Source of the DNA: Lytechinus pictus
Taxonomy: Eukaryota > Echinodermata > Echinoidea > Temnopleuroida > Toxopneustidae
Direction of reading: 5' to 3'
Assembly (NCBI RefSeq): GCF_037042905.1
Contig: NC_087257.1
Span: 18,348,501 to 18,412,500 of the forward strand
Length of the DNA: 64,000 bases
The first letter of the stretch is position 1, and each line of letters begins with the position of its first letter. The notes under the pieces were generated by a model, which saw only the letters and a program-made list of their open reading frames with translations, was not told the origin of the DNA and ran no database searches. Positions 1 to 12,159 of this stretch are shown piece after piece. Both the position numbers and the translations under genes were made by a program.

Positions 1-220
1 AAGTACATGCATCCGTTAGCAAGGCATTTATTTGAATTTGCCACTCTCCATCCAGGTGTACTGGCAGGAAGAAATTCCTTAAATGCTCAGGCACCTGATC
101 AGGGTAGCCATATCTAAGACCTGTGTAATAGTATGCCGGGTGAGGAAACATTGTATTAAGTGCTTTGTATATGTAGCATATCATTATTATTACTATTATT
201 ATCATTGTTATTATTTACCG
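1..220 (+). repeat. 5'-truncated SINE body
   Basis: Resembles the body and tail of the tRNA-derived SINE found complete at 13527: CCAGGTG, then a GGCAGGAA..ATTCCTT..AATGC block, ending in a run of ATT/ATC triplets. The tRNA-like head is missing. Confidence 0.55.
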
Positions 221-2462
221 GAGGTATTATTAAGTAAAGGCTATGTGATCATATCGTGAAGGCCACAAGTAGTATTTTTTTTATTTATTTATTTTTTTTT
301 TTGGGGGGGGTATAACCTTAAAATGATAATCCCCAGTCAACTTATACAGTAACAACCTATTTTTGGTGAATTTTAGCTAATTCTAAGGTGAAGATTTTTG
401 GCTCTAGATAATATATCCATGGCATCATACCATAACATGCTATATATATATAAACAAAGAAAATCTGAGATGCAATGCTTTTTTTTTGTCCTCTTTTTCT
501 TATTTTCTGGTTTTGTCTGATAACTTCTGATACAGTCTTAAACTCAAGAGAATAGTCAGAAGAGTAAAAACCATTTTTGCCTATTCTCACTGCATTAGTA
601 TTTTTAGTGAAAATCTTCACAATAATTTTAAGTGAAATAATGGCTGTAAGTTTTTATAATGCATGAAGAGCTTATATGTATGCTGCCATTTTGTCACCTT
701 TCTTCACTTGAGTGTTAAAGTAACCTTTGCAACAATTGTGTATACCCTTGTAACAGTGTATATATGTACTGTTAGAGATCTATAAATTAAACAATGATCA
801 AAAGGATTTATGAATTGATAGTTTTCTATAATCGTAGTATTCTTCCAGATGTAATATACTAAATATGCAACATGCATTCAATGTTTTTGGTGCCTTCCTC
901 CGTAATTGTATTATCATTATATAGCAATACCGAGTATTTTCCCCCGCACCTATTTTTCATATACATGCACTAGATCTATGCAATTTAAAGTGATTATGCC
1001 TTATATGACTGTTCCGAATGTCTTTGCTACATTATTACATGTGTAAATGTATTTGTCTATAAACTGTATGTGCAATCATATAAAATGCTATGAATAAGAC
1101 AAGATTGATTGAATAATTATGTTTTTATGATTGTATTTCTTAGGTGATAATTAGCTCAAATTAAGAATATATATATCTTAATTCTCAACATTTACTGGAC
1201 AATAGTATGTGTATATATGAACGATTGCTGCTTTTGGGGATAGATCTGTCTATGTATAAAGTTTTATACTGGTTATGATATACATTAAAGATTTACTACA
1301 TCTACTGTAAATTTGTTATTGCTCTTTATTAAATCAAAATATTCAAGTTAAAACCCATGGGGATCAAATAGGATTTGTGAAGTTATATTGGTCTCAATAT
1401 TTTCAAAATATTGATTTTAGGATCTTCAACTTTATGTATTTTAAAAATATGCAAATAAGTTAGTGACATTGCGTGAGTATTGGAGACCTATGAATTCTTT
1501 ATAGATTTGACACTTATTCAGTATTTCGAATATTCAGCATTATGATGTGCTTCAATGGCTATAGGCACAATTGAGAGATAATGAATATTCATGAGGGCCA
1601 ATTCATGAAATGGGTCATTTTTATACCGAGATTGCAACTTGTACATCATTCTTCCCAGATTTCTCTTGCCTCAAAAACTGAGTCATTTAATTATCTACAT
1701 CCACAGTTTGCTATTGCCAATCATGTTTTCTGTGATCATTTTCTGAATATCATTTAGAAGCAATGATAGATCAGGATTAGATAAGACCTTTTTCTAATTT
1801 AATGAGAATTAGTATTATGTGTAATACAAAGTACTATATTTTATTCAGATTAAAGTCTCGTGCGGTCGTAAAATGCTGTAGGTTGAATAATAATTTTTAC
1901 CTTCTTTTAACATATTTTTTATTCAAGTATTTTTTTAAAACTTTTGTCTTTCAGTGCATAGCTTAATGTAAAATATGAGAACCTACTCTTTTATATTCAT
2001 TATGAATATTGGACCCCTCTTTTTACTTTTGTATGCATATTATTATCTAAATCTGTATTGTAATCAGTATATCACTCTATATTTGAAAAGCTATTTTTAT
2101 TCAAAGTTGTTGGTTACTTTTTATACTTTTAGATCATTATTTGGAATAATAATGTGACTTGAATGATATGCAGTGCAAGATTGCGGTGGAACAATATGCA
2201 AAACTAATGTCTGTTTTTTTTTTTATAAAAATGGTATTATTGGACACATTCTTGAAAAGCAATAAATATCCGTCCATGTTTAACTAAACAATATGTGTCG
2301 TTTTATTTGTTTTATTTACTTCTGTGAGCACTTGAGCTGTAAATTAAAGGATATTCTAGTACAAGGTACGGGGCCTGGGTCATGGTATTCACTTTAATAA
2401 CTGTATTAAACATACAATGGATAGCAGCTGAAAGGTGGGGGGTTCCTAATGATTCCATCATT
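221..2462. other. AT-rich stretch without recognisable genes; possible 3' UTR
   Basis: T-rich with no credible ORF. An AATAAA at 2261-2266 is followed by a T/GT-rich segment, as expected for the 3' end of a plus-strand transcript starting left of the window. No splice or coding signal supports this further. Confidence 0.3.
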
Positions 2463-2690
2463 GGAGCGTTGTGGCCCAGTGGATTAGTCTTCTGATTTGA
2501 AACAGAGGGTCATGGGTTCGAATCCCAGCCATGGCGTAATTTTTTTCAGCAAGAAATTTATCCACACTGCTGCACTCAACCCAGGTGAGGTGAATGGGTA
2601 CCCGGTAGGATGAAATTCCTTGAATGCTTTGAGTGCCTAGGCAGCCCAGCTAAAGCCTGGGTAATAATAATAGCAGAACAGTTTTCAGAA
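2463..2690 (+). mobile_element. tRNA-derived SINE
   Basis: The head resembles a tRNA: A-box-like GTGGCCCAGTGG at 2471-2482 and B box GGTTCGAATCC at 2515-2525. An unrelated body ending in ATA repeats follows. A second copy lies at 13527. The head does not fold into a usable tRNA, so it is not called a tRNA gene. Confidence 0.75.
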
Positions 2691-3399
2691 CTGAAGTATC
2701 TTCCCTGGGTAAATATACCTATATTATTATCAAAATCTTCTACCCTCCATGATTTTTTCATCTTTTTCATATCTGAACTTCCTTGATTTTATCTCTTGAC
2801 AACATGAACCCCAAGTTGATACCTTAGACTAAAAAGCCTTTTTTTCAAATTGACATGGTGTAAACACACGATTAACAATTCAAAGAGAGATACCCCATGC
2901 ACACACACCTTGAAATTATATTTTTTCTTCACTTTATTTTTGATAGTTTGCAAAATTGTTTACCCCTTATTTTGACAACTTGGCCAAATGATAATAAATG
3001 CATTCGTTATTTTATGAACAGTTTCATAATACAGTGTACATGAAACAGCCCCCCCCCATAAAATGGATTTGAAGGTAGGGTATTCCCTCCCAGCCTTTTT
3101 AACAGAAAGTGAGTATCGATCTTGCTATAAGAAATATAGAAGCAACTGTATTTCCCCTAGGTTCATGTTCTACAATCAAGATATGAAAAAGATGTTCCTT
3201 TTCAAACATGAGCTAAATAGTTGCATATCTTGATATTAGAAGGTTGAAATGTCTGGGGCAAGGGCAACATCTCCAGTTTTAATTGATATTGAAAATAACT
3301 CAGAATCCACATAAAACACAATTATCAGGGGATTTTTTTGTAGTTGTAAAATAGTGAAAATCGTGATACAAAACCCCCACAAACGCCTACTTAGCTTGT

Positions 3400-3822
3400 T
3401 GTACGCGAGCAAATGGGAGGCTGAAATGTCAAATATTAATACCGTTGCACACAAGACGTACCATCCAAAATGTACCATTGCACGGCTTTAGGTGACGTCA
3501 CAATACGTTTTAATTCATTGCGCTCAGTAAAAATGAAGGTGCAATTAGTAATGCGCAATGCTGCCGGGAAAACCTTTGCAGGGAAAAACTGTTTTTTTCT
3601 TCATATTTTCGCTAAATTCCGAGGCGTTGTACAACACAATAGCGAATATTCTTATTCGTGCAAGAAAGACTCGGCTAACGCCTCGTTGAATAGAGCATCT
3701 TTCTTTCACCTCATGCGAAATCTCGCACCATCGCACTCATGCCTATTCGCTATATGGATACTATTGCATTATTGTACATCACCTATGAATGCCGAATTAG
3801 AATTTTCAAAAAATGGAAATCT
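3400..3822. other. CpG-containing structured patch, function unknown
   Basis: Distinct base composition from its AT-rich surroundings, with a CRE-like TGACGTCA at about 3492 and small inverted motifs (GAGGCGTT/AACGCCTC, AATAGCGAAT/ATTCGCTAT). A 123-codon ORF on the plus strand (3470-3841) has no recognisable similarity, and an ORF overlaps it on the other strand. Probably a decayed repeat. Confidence 0.3.
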
Positions 3823-3955
3823 GGGGCCTGTTGCAAGATAAGAGGAGTTGCATTTAGACACAACACAGTAAATCAATTGCAAGTCTAGAATGCACTCTGT
3901 TGATTGGCTGAACATCAGGTTGCGATTGACTGCAATTCCTCCTGCAACAGGCCCC
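3823..3955. mobile_element. short MITE with GGGGCCTGTTGCA termini
   Basis: 133 bp with perfect 13-bp terminal inverted repeats (GGGGCCTGTTGCA / TGCAACAGGCCCC) and imperfect matching inside. No coding capacity. Confidence 0.7.
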
Positions 3956-6800
3956 ATGAGCTGATATGAAGAAAATTACTTAAAGCTTACTCATATAAAC
4001 AACAATATGCCAATGATTTTTTTCTTCGTTTTATTCATCTCTTGTTTTATTGGTTGTCCACAGCATAAATTTCTTTATAAATCATTTCTACAGTTCACAA
4101 CAATCTTTCTCCTTATCTTTTATAATTTCATAGAAATTTTTAATGTTTCTTTAAAGCACTGATCATACCCTTGATTTTACGTGTAAGCAGCACAAAACAC
4201 ACGAATACTCTGAAACTTGATTACTATTTAACAAGGTAAACATTGTAACTCTGAACATCATCATGAAAGAACACTTTGGCAATTTTTTTTTGACAAAACC
4301 ATGTCTAAAAGTACACAAGGCATGAAATACAAACGCTGCATAGAAAACCACCACTCTTAAAGAATTGTGGCAAATACAAAATGCATGAGAATACAATTTT
4401 GAAAGATCACAAATAATGAAATACTTTTTATTGCATTTTTCTGTATCATTTAATTTTGAAAGAGGAAAGATAATTCAGTTATGTTTTATTGCATTTGTTA
4501 TTATTATTATTGAGATATTACAAATTGGCCCATGCCGAGATTTCAAACACCCCTAGTACAAAATATTCCATGCTTGATATGACAAATTGCCCCCTGCCGA
4601 ATATACAAACGCCCTAGTACAAAAATCCCCTGCTCGATAATGCATGTCATTTTAGTACTGTTAATCATTATCATCAACTTGCATAAATCTAATAATTTGA
4701 GGGTTGAAAATTTGTTGACAACCATACATTAACAAAGTTTTTCCAAAATATGGCGCCATATGAATTGCAAGAAAAACAATTTCAGATGCACAGAATGTGT
4801 CATGAAGAAATCGTACTTTATAATTGTTGTACAATCGATGTACACCTCAACTAACTTGACAAATTATGGTATTAATAATTAAACCCGGTGACATACATTT
4901 TTATATCATCCCAATTGCAATTGTTACATTCATTATTATTTCAATACTTTTTTTGTCATTATATGTGGATATTACAATCATTAAAATTTGAATATCTTTG
5001 GCACAAGGCACTAATCTTGATAACTATTTAGATTCATCTGCTAAATGAGCAAAACATATTCAAAGAACAAGAACTTTATCCTAAACATCTGAGCATTAAG
5101 TTTAACCATGCCAAAAAATAACAGAAATACTTTGAAGGATGACATCAACAGTCACATTTAAAACAGTAACAAACCTTGAATAAGGTTTAGCAAAACACAA
5201 CAACATATCATCATAATCATTACAATCAAATGAAGAAACAATGGTGCATCAAATACCTTATATCAAAATGAGATTACACCAAAATCCAATAGCAGAAAGT
5301 AATTATCACATAGTATCAAATTCTTATTTCCATTTCTCTTAAAAAGTTTGACTTTAAATCCAGTCCAGGAATACAACTTTCTCTTTTATCAATATCAGGT
5401 GAATTTCCAAAATTTAACCAATAACATTTCAAAACCAACTCTGAATTTATAAACTTTCTCTTTTATCAATATAAAGTGAATATCCAAAATTTAACCTTTA
5501 ATATTTTTAAAACTCTGAACTTTTTTAACCTTATCTTGCTTGAAAAATGTTTTGAACACATTACCCCAAACCCAGCGGAGTTTAAATGGTCTCAGAATTA
5601 GAAATGTTTGAACACAAACGACAGATCATTCAGAAACAAAAAAATAAACAAATGAACCCAAAAATAGAAACTTGCCAAAAGTTTGAACAAAAAGTGAACT
5701 TTAACATGACAACTGGGTGTGCACTTACATTCCTTATCTTTCTGCAAAATGTCAAAATAAAATTCTAATATTTTTGAAAAAGATATTCTTTCACTAAAAA
5801 AATTTCATCGTAGCAAAATAGAGACCTCATTACATTGTACAAAGTTGGTTTAAAAATTTGGATATATAAAAAAGTAGACTATTTGACTGAAGTACAAAAA
5901 CATTTCAAGTTGATTGACTTTTTTTCACACAAAAAAATCAAGTCTTTTGACATTAGAGTGTAAACCTTTTCATACTATTCATGATAATTGATAATCTTTA
6001 CTTTTACAACCATGGTTAATTTCTCTTTGTGATGATCCAATTTCAGTTAAGCCTTTTCAGCTTGGAAGACTTGCTGCTATATTTCATTTTGCCAGCACAA
6101 TTTTTTCCACAAAATTGTTTAACATACTAACAGGTAGGGGACAACACAAATACATTTCAACCATCAATTTTGAAAGCATTTATCTGGAAGATGTCTGTGA
6201 CTAAATGTTTACTAGTTGCAATTATAAAAAAAAATTTGTATCCATATTCTTTCCTGACTAGATTATCATCAAAACTTGTTTGATTTGTTTACAAGATCAA
6301 CAACTTAAGTGGTATATTTTACATGTAGCCATTTAAAGTGATACAATTTTTATTTTTTTTAGTGAATTGTTATTTTCAGCCATTTAAAGTGCCGCAATTT
6401 GTAGCTTAATTACTTAACATGAAACTTGCCAAATCCCTTTTTTACTTAGTAAAATACTTTGCGTTATATTTCAAACATTTCTAGTACAAAATATATACAA
6501 ATACAAGGTACATATCTGACTGCCACCTGCCTGTTGCATAAATGACAAGTTTAGCTGCAAAAGGTTTCAAGTCAGAGGAACTTTAAATACAGGTTAAGCT
6601 CGTGAAATTTGTGCTACACAAAAGAAATATCCCATGCTCTCTATCCATATAGGAGATTCCTAGTTTGTATAAAGTATTACTGTAGTATTAGTATTGTTCT
6701 TTTGACCAGTTGCACGAGATGCCCATCTTAACAGTGTGTTGTGATTGATCCAACTCAAAATCAGAATGAGATTTATCTCAACTTGTATCTTTCATGTACA
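3956..6800. other. AT-rich spacer without recognised features
   Basis: No credible ORFs, tRNA-like sequence or clear inverted repeats. It contains minus-strand AATAAA motifs near 4030-4055 and 4400-4490. It could be part of a long boule 3' UTR or plain intergenic DNA. Confidence 0.4.
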
Positions 6801-7259
6801 CAATAAGCCAGTTCGTAGTTCCTTTCTGCGCATGATCAAAAGATTCTACGCATGATCAGAGGAAGGTCATTTGTACTACAGTGACATGGTGGTTTAAAAT
6901 CTAATGAGATAAGCACCAACTTTGATGTCTTGATTATTCATATATTCTTTTAAATTGTGGTTTTCATTTACATCCACAAAAAACATCAATGCGTCCACGA
7001 ACGACTGGTATTTCACAGTTTGCCAAGTACATTGTGCAACATGCTATGATATGCATTCAAAGTAGGAATGCAACAAATACCTTCATAAAGTGTTCATTGG
7101 TGTGCTATTCTAGTCACCTGGTCTATTCAATTTCTTCATCCTGTTATGTAAGGCAAGCTTACGTAATATCTTGCTTTGAAATCTGCCTATCATAATGAAA
7201 GAAATGAAAGGTCATTTGACCAAAATTGTCCCAGAAGTAACTACGAACTGGTCTATTGA
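6801..7259. mobile_element. MITE with CAATAAGCC-type termini, copy 1
   Basis: 459 bp with terminal inverted repeats: left CAATAAGCCAGTTCGTAGTT, right AACTACGAACTGG then TCTATTG. It shares internal blocks (an ACCTGGTCTAT box, GCTTACG) with the copy at 7429. Confidence 0.75.
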
Positions 7260-7428
7260 GATCAATCTAAATTGAGTTTGATTGAATCGATCACAAGTCT
7301 TCTTGGCACAGGGCCCAATTAGATCAATATACATGTACAATATTCAACTGATTATCACTGGTGTATTTCAACTGTATCCAAACTTATAGAATTAGTCCCA
7401 GATGAGTATTGTAAGGTCCAGTTGAAAG

Positions 7429-7867
7429 CAATAAGCCTGTTCACGGTTGTAAACTGCGCACGAGCAGAAAAAGGTCATTGGAGACAACCACGAAGGTGGC
7501 TTTAAAATTCACTGACATAGGCATTTGTGATTTGATGATTATTCATGTATTCCTTTCAAAATATTTATCACATCCAAGCTGAAGAGTAATAAATAGAGCC
7601 TTCATAATCACTGGTATTTGACAGTAGCCTAAACAATAGTCAAATGTGCCAAAGGCAGACAATAAAACAGATTTCCAAACTTTATCCCTGATGTACTATT
7701 CTAGTCACCTGGTCTATACAATGCCTTTTGTTCTTAGAATTTGAATACTCTACGGGTAAAGCTTACGCAACATCTACATTTGAAAATGATAGTGCTTATC
7801 CTAATGAAAAATCACAAAGGTCATTGGAGAAAAGTTTATCATGAGCTAACCGTGAACTGGCTTATTG
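7429..7867. mobile_element. MITE with CAATAAGCC-type termini, copy 2
   Basis: 439 bp with about 20-bp terminal inverted repeats (CAATAAGCCTGTTCACGGTT / AACCGTGAACTGGCTTATTG). Same family as 6801-7259 but clearly diverged inside, so the two are not a recent tandem duplication. Confidence 0.75.
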
Positions 7868-7987
7868 GGAGCACCGAAAATCTTCTGGAATCTTTTTCCA
7901 TCTTTACAATCTAGTTTTGAAAGTTTCAAGTTTTTAAATAGACAAAAAATTTACTATCCTGGATAGGGAAAAGAAAACATAAATCCT

Positions 7988-8246
7988 GGGCCCCATCTTA
8001 TGAAGAGTTACGATTGATCCAACCAACCTCCATTATGGAAAGCCAACAACGTCAACATCTGAATTACTTGTTTGTTATATTTTCTGAATAAGATGTATCC
8101 ATCAGTTCATAGTTTTCTTGAAAATTCAGTGTGCTTATCTTTGTTTACAAAGGACAGATTTCCTGAAGAAAAAAAGGTGACATTTATGGATTTCCATTTA
8201 CTTAAGGTTGATTGGATCAATCACAACTGTTTGTTAGATGGGGCCC
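7988..8246. mobile_element. MITE with GGGCCCCATCTTA termini
   Basis: 259 bp starting GGGCCCCATCTTATGAAGAG and ending TTGTTAGATGGGGCCC, with GATTGATCC / GGATCAATC near the ends. Related copies lie at 19859-20122, 21366-21636 and 61414-61572. Confidence 0.7.
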
Positions 8247-8820
8247 AGATCACTGTTTAGCATTCAGCAAAGAAGACACACAAACCAGTTGTGAACATAC
8301 ATCCGTGAATCCATTTCTTCCACTTAAACTAGAACTAAATATAAGCCTCTATAAATAATATCTCCACTGTAAAATAAGCTGATTTATGAGTACATTGCAT
8401 ATGATGCATTACAGTTGTACATGAAGAGTTGATGAAAACTAATCCTAAACATAAATATGAAAGTACTCCACATACAAATAAATTCTCTTTACAAAGTCGT
8501 GTATGATGCATAGAGCAGTACTGTAACAAATAAGACGAACATAATATCAGTCGCACATAAAAGAGTCAATGAAAACTAAATCCTAAACATAAGTATGAAA
8601 GTACTCTTACATCATATATCCTTAAATTTTTCACACACAATGTTTAATCATTTTCACTTGCCTTTTAATTTTTCCATGAATATGTTTTGCTATTGCCGTT
8701 AGATTTTTCTTTTTCTACTACATATAGCTTTGCTACAAATCTATACCACGAGACAGATGTTCTTACAGTGACAGGCGTATACTGGCTTTAGTTATTTTAT
8801 CACACACTACTGACAGCATC

Positions 8821-9417
8821 TTAAAGGGGAATGAAACCTTTGGAACAATTAGGCTTGTGTCGAAACAGAAAAATCAAAGAATAAGAACAAAGAAGGTTTG
8901 AGAAAAATTGGACAAATAATTAGAAAGTTATGAGCATTTGAATAGTGCAATCACTAATGCTATGGAGATCCTCCCATTGGCAATGCGACAAGGATGTGTG
9001 ATGTCACATGTGAACAACTTTCCCTTTGATCGACTATAAAATAACCCCAAAATGTTTCTTTTTGCTTTTTCTTATGGTGATACAAACTCTTTATCCATGA
9101 TGTATTCTTTAAAAATCTGTATTACATGCCCTCCTACAGAAAGAACACACGATCTACTGATAGATGTGATAAAAGAGGCAGTTTAGTTGAAATATCTACT
9201 AAATAAATGGGGAGAGTTGTTCACAAGTGACATCACACATCTTTGTCACATTGCCAATGTGAGGATCTCCATAGCATTAGTGATTGCAATATTCAAATGC
9301 TTTTAACTTTTTCATTATTTGTCCGATTTTTCTCAAGCTTAATTTTGTTGATCTGTTTCTTTGATTTTCTGTTTTCACACAAGCTATCTTGTTCCAAAGG
9401 TTTCATTCTCCTTTTAA
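8821..9417. mobile_element. foldback MITE with TTAA-type ends (Kolobok-like)
   Basis: 597 bp with arms of about 200 bp (8821-9040 against 9205-9417). Ends are TTAAAGGGGAATGAAACC and its inverse, with TTAA at both borders. No coding capacity. TTAA target sites suggest the Kolobok superfamily, though piggyBac is not excluded. Confidence 0.7.
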
Positions 9418-9449
9418 CTTACAAGATAATGAAGTTTGATGACTTAATA

Positions 9450-9740
9450 CATGGCTCATGGCTTATATAAGACTATCTACATGACTAATCATGGATTATA
9501 TAGGACTATCTACATGACTAATCATGGATTATATAGGACTATCTACATGACTAATCATGGATTATATAGGACTATCTAAATAACTAATCATGGAATTTTT
9601 TTTACCATCTATGTGACTAATCATGGATTATATTGTACTACCTAAATGGCTAATGATGGATTTTTTCAAACATCTACATGACTAATCATGGATTATATTT
9701 CACTATCTACATGATTAATCATGAAATATATTTGACTACC
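9450..9740. repeat. 33-bp minisatellite, about 8.5 copies
   Basis: Tandem array with unit core CTATCTACATGACTAATCAT then GGATTATATAGGA. The ACTAATCATGG anchor recurs every 33 bp from about 9484 to 9720. The first three or four units are nearly identical and the later ones diverge. Confidence 0.85.
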
Positions 9741-11660
9741 CATGCCTTTCTTGGGACTATTCAAATGTATTGCATACCTGATAAAAAAATCAATATATAC
9801 ATATAGTGATTTAGTATATATGTTCACATGCAGAGTAAATAATAGCAAATGTATCACTTGTTTGCCCAAATGTAGAATTCTTTTCAAGATACCTCATCAT
9901 TTGGGATATACTAATCCAGCTAGAGTTGTTCAGTGTTACACAACCACCCCCCCCCCCCCAAAAAAAAAAAAATCACACTAGTTGGACTTTTATGCCTTGG
10001 ACTTTTTACAATGTATTGTACCTCTGTCAGTTATTGACCCTTAATAGATAACTTTCATATGATATGTAGTTACACTGTAGGGTTGTTACCATGATAACTC
10101 TCAAAGAGTTTTTTTTTAAACAATTATACCTGGAGATCATGACGCCTTCTTGTAATTTAAACGAGAGTGATCTTTGAATGCCAAGTTTGGAGGGTCAATT
10201 TTATATTTTTCTTATAAAGTCCCTTAACTTTGTAAAAAAAACATTGTTTTTCTTTCAGATGGCTCATGAACACCCCCTCTCCCCCAAATTTAGATTCGAT
10301 GCAGAATACCTCTACTTTTTGCATTAAGAAAGGTAATATAGTAGGTGAATTGAAGACATGTTGCTCATGATATTACTTACAAGTAGATGGTATTGCTTAG
10401 ACAAGATATATGACTAATGAGATATATATTTACAATTACAAGGGCAAGAATATTACCATTTCAAGCAAGCTGTTTGTGTCAGTATTTTAGGATGTCTAGA
10501 AGGTACTGTGGGAATTGAGCTATCACAATTTAAATAAGCCCCTTTTTAATCTAAGTGATTAGGTACGAACCAGAAAACATTCAATATTTCTTGCAAGTAA
10601 TAATGATAAAATGAAAGCAGTTTAGCAAGGTGTTTCATAAAACTGATGTTGATTCAGAACCTAATAAAAGATCCCCAGTCGTTCGTAAAGTCAATCACAA
10701 CTTTCAGTTTTACCTAGTTATGAAATAGGAGATAGAGCAAACTTTGGCACAAGAAAAACCTTCTTTTTTTTAATACCGGTAATTTACAATTTGAGAAAAT
10801 ATTGCGCATTTCCTGAACGCTTGAAGTACATTGTGCATTCTGTTTGAGAACAAAATGTGGCAAGGATTGCAGCTAATTTATCTTCTTCTTTCCAAAGTAG
10901 TTCTAGAGCACACATAATGTAATGGTAGTATTGTTTTCAGTACTTGTTTGACTGTTATATCCTCTTTCAGCACAAAATATGGCAAGGATCTTATGTATTT
11001 TTTTTTTAATTCTCACTGATATAACAAGAGCACACATGATTTGTTTTATTACACTTACAAAAGTTTTATATTTTGTTTAAGCACAAAATGTGGCAAGGAT
11101 TTCAGCTTTTTTAATATAATACCTAATAAGAAAGCTCACATTACTGTAATTGTTAGACTACACTTGCAACAGTTGGCACAAGGTATATAATTTTCTTCAC
11201 TGGACAAAATCCTTTGAGCACACAATAAAATCTGCTCACTGAGTGGCAGAAAGATGCAATCGAACTTGTGCAGACTACTCATTATACCATTCCAAAACCC
11301 ATAGAATTTTCTATTTCAAAGCATTTTGCACAAAACTACTTCTGAAAGTCCCATATCCCGTAATTGCAAGACAAATTTCCTTTGAGAAAATTCATGGAAG
11401 ACACTTGGTTGCATATACCCTGATTGGAAAAAAGACATCTATGATCTAACTGATTAGACTTACAAAAACATGTATCAGATACAATTCTGACCTCCTTATG
11501 TAGCATATCTAAACTTTGAATGAAATATATACAGCAATCTAAGAAGTAAAATACTGCCATTTCAAAAAAGATTTTCAACTTCACATTATAAATGACAGTA
11601 TATTTTCAGCAGGCACTTTTGAAACATACACCTGCATATAGACAGTAATTTTAAGCACCT
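9741..11660. other. gene-free stretch with a degenerate ~115-bp tandem block
   Basis: No genes seen. AGCACAAAATGTGGCAAGGA-like blocks recur at about 10849, 10969 and 11081, spaced 111-119 bp, marking a decayed tandem repeat. The rest is AT-rich. It may overlap the boule 3' UTR. Confidence 0.4.
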
Positions 11661-11661
11661 A

Positions 11662-11667
11662 TTTAAT
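11662..11667 (-). terminator. candidate boule poly(A) signal
   Basis: ATTAAA on the minus strand about 97 nt after the boule stop, with a GT-rich stretch some 40 nt further on. Several AATAAA motifs also occur on the minus strand further down (near 11045, 4400-4490 and 4030-4055), so the real 3' UTR could be much longer. Confidence 0.3.
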
Positions 11668-11763
11668 AGCCCTCATCAACACTTCAAGCATTACTACGAT
11701 GGGACCGACATGTACACTTCTAAAATGGAGTGGGTGGGGTGATAGAAAAGTGTAGGTTACGAG

Positions 11764-12159
11764 TTAGTTATCCCCGCCTCCCGACAAATGGGAGGCATTT
11801 CCCATGTGAGTCGAGTTGCCATATTGGGCGGGGCCGGCCATCATCATCGCCTCGTCCATTCTGGGTGGGGCCGCCATCATCATGGTTGGGTAACCGATGG
11901 GGGAGGTGCCGGGTTGGCCTGGGATGTCGGTCCGGATGGTCTTGACGGCACGGTCCCCGCGTCTCGGCATCTTTATGGGGCGTTTGCCCGTGAACTTGGG
12001 TGTAACCTTCTGGACGATGGAGTTCGGGATGCTGTTGGGATCATAGGAGGTTGTGTACGTCCCTTGGAGTTCGGAGACTGTCCCTATGTAGGGCTGATGG
12101 CGAGTAATGAGTTGTGTCGGCATGTTGGAGTGCTCGGCAGTCTGCACTACTGTTGTGCC
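11764..12159 (-). CDS. boll: boule coding exon 11 (C-terminal region and stop)
   Basis: 396 nt including TAA, 131 residues (290-420). Acceptor TTTCATTACAG. A Thr/Gln-rich start is followed by a basic patch (KFTGKRPIKMPRRGDRAVK) and a Met/Gly/Ala-rich tail ending SGGGDN. I see no clear match to the vertebrate BOULE C-terminus, so this end appears lineage-specific. The exon has higher GC and more CpG than its surroundings, as expected for coding DNA. Confidence 0.9.
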   Translation of the reverse strand, partial: GTTVVQTAEHSNMPTQLITRHQPYIGTVSELQGTYTTSYDPNSIPNSIVQKVTPKFTGKRPIKMPRRGDRAVKTIRTDIPGQPGTSPIGYPTMMMAAPPRMDEAMMMAGPAQYGNSTHMGNASHLSGGGDN

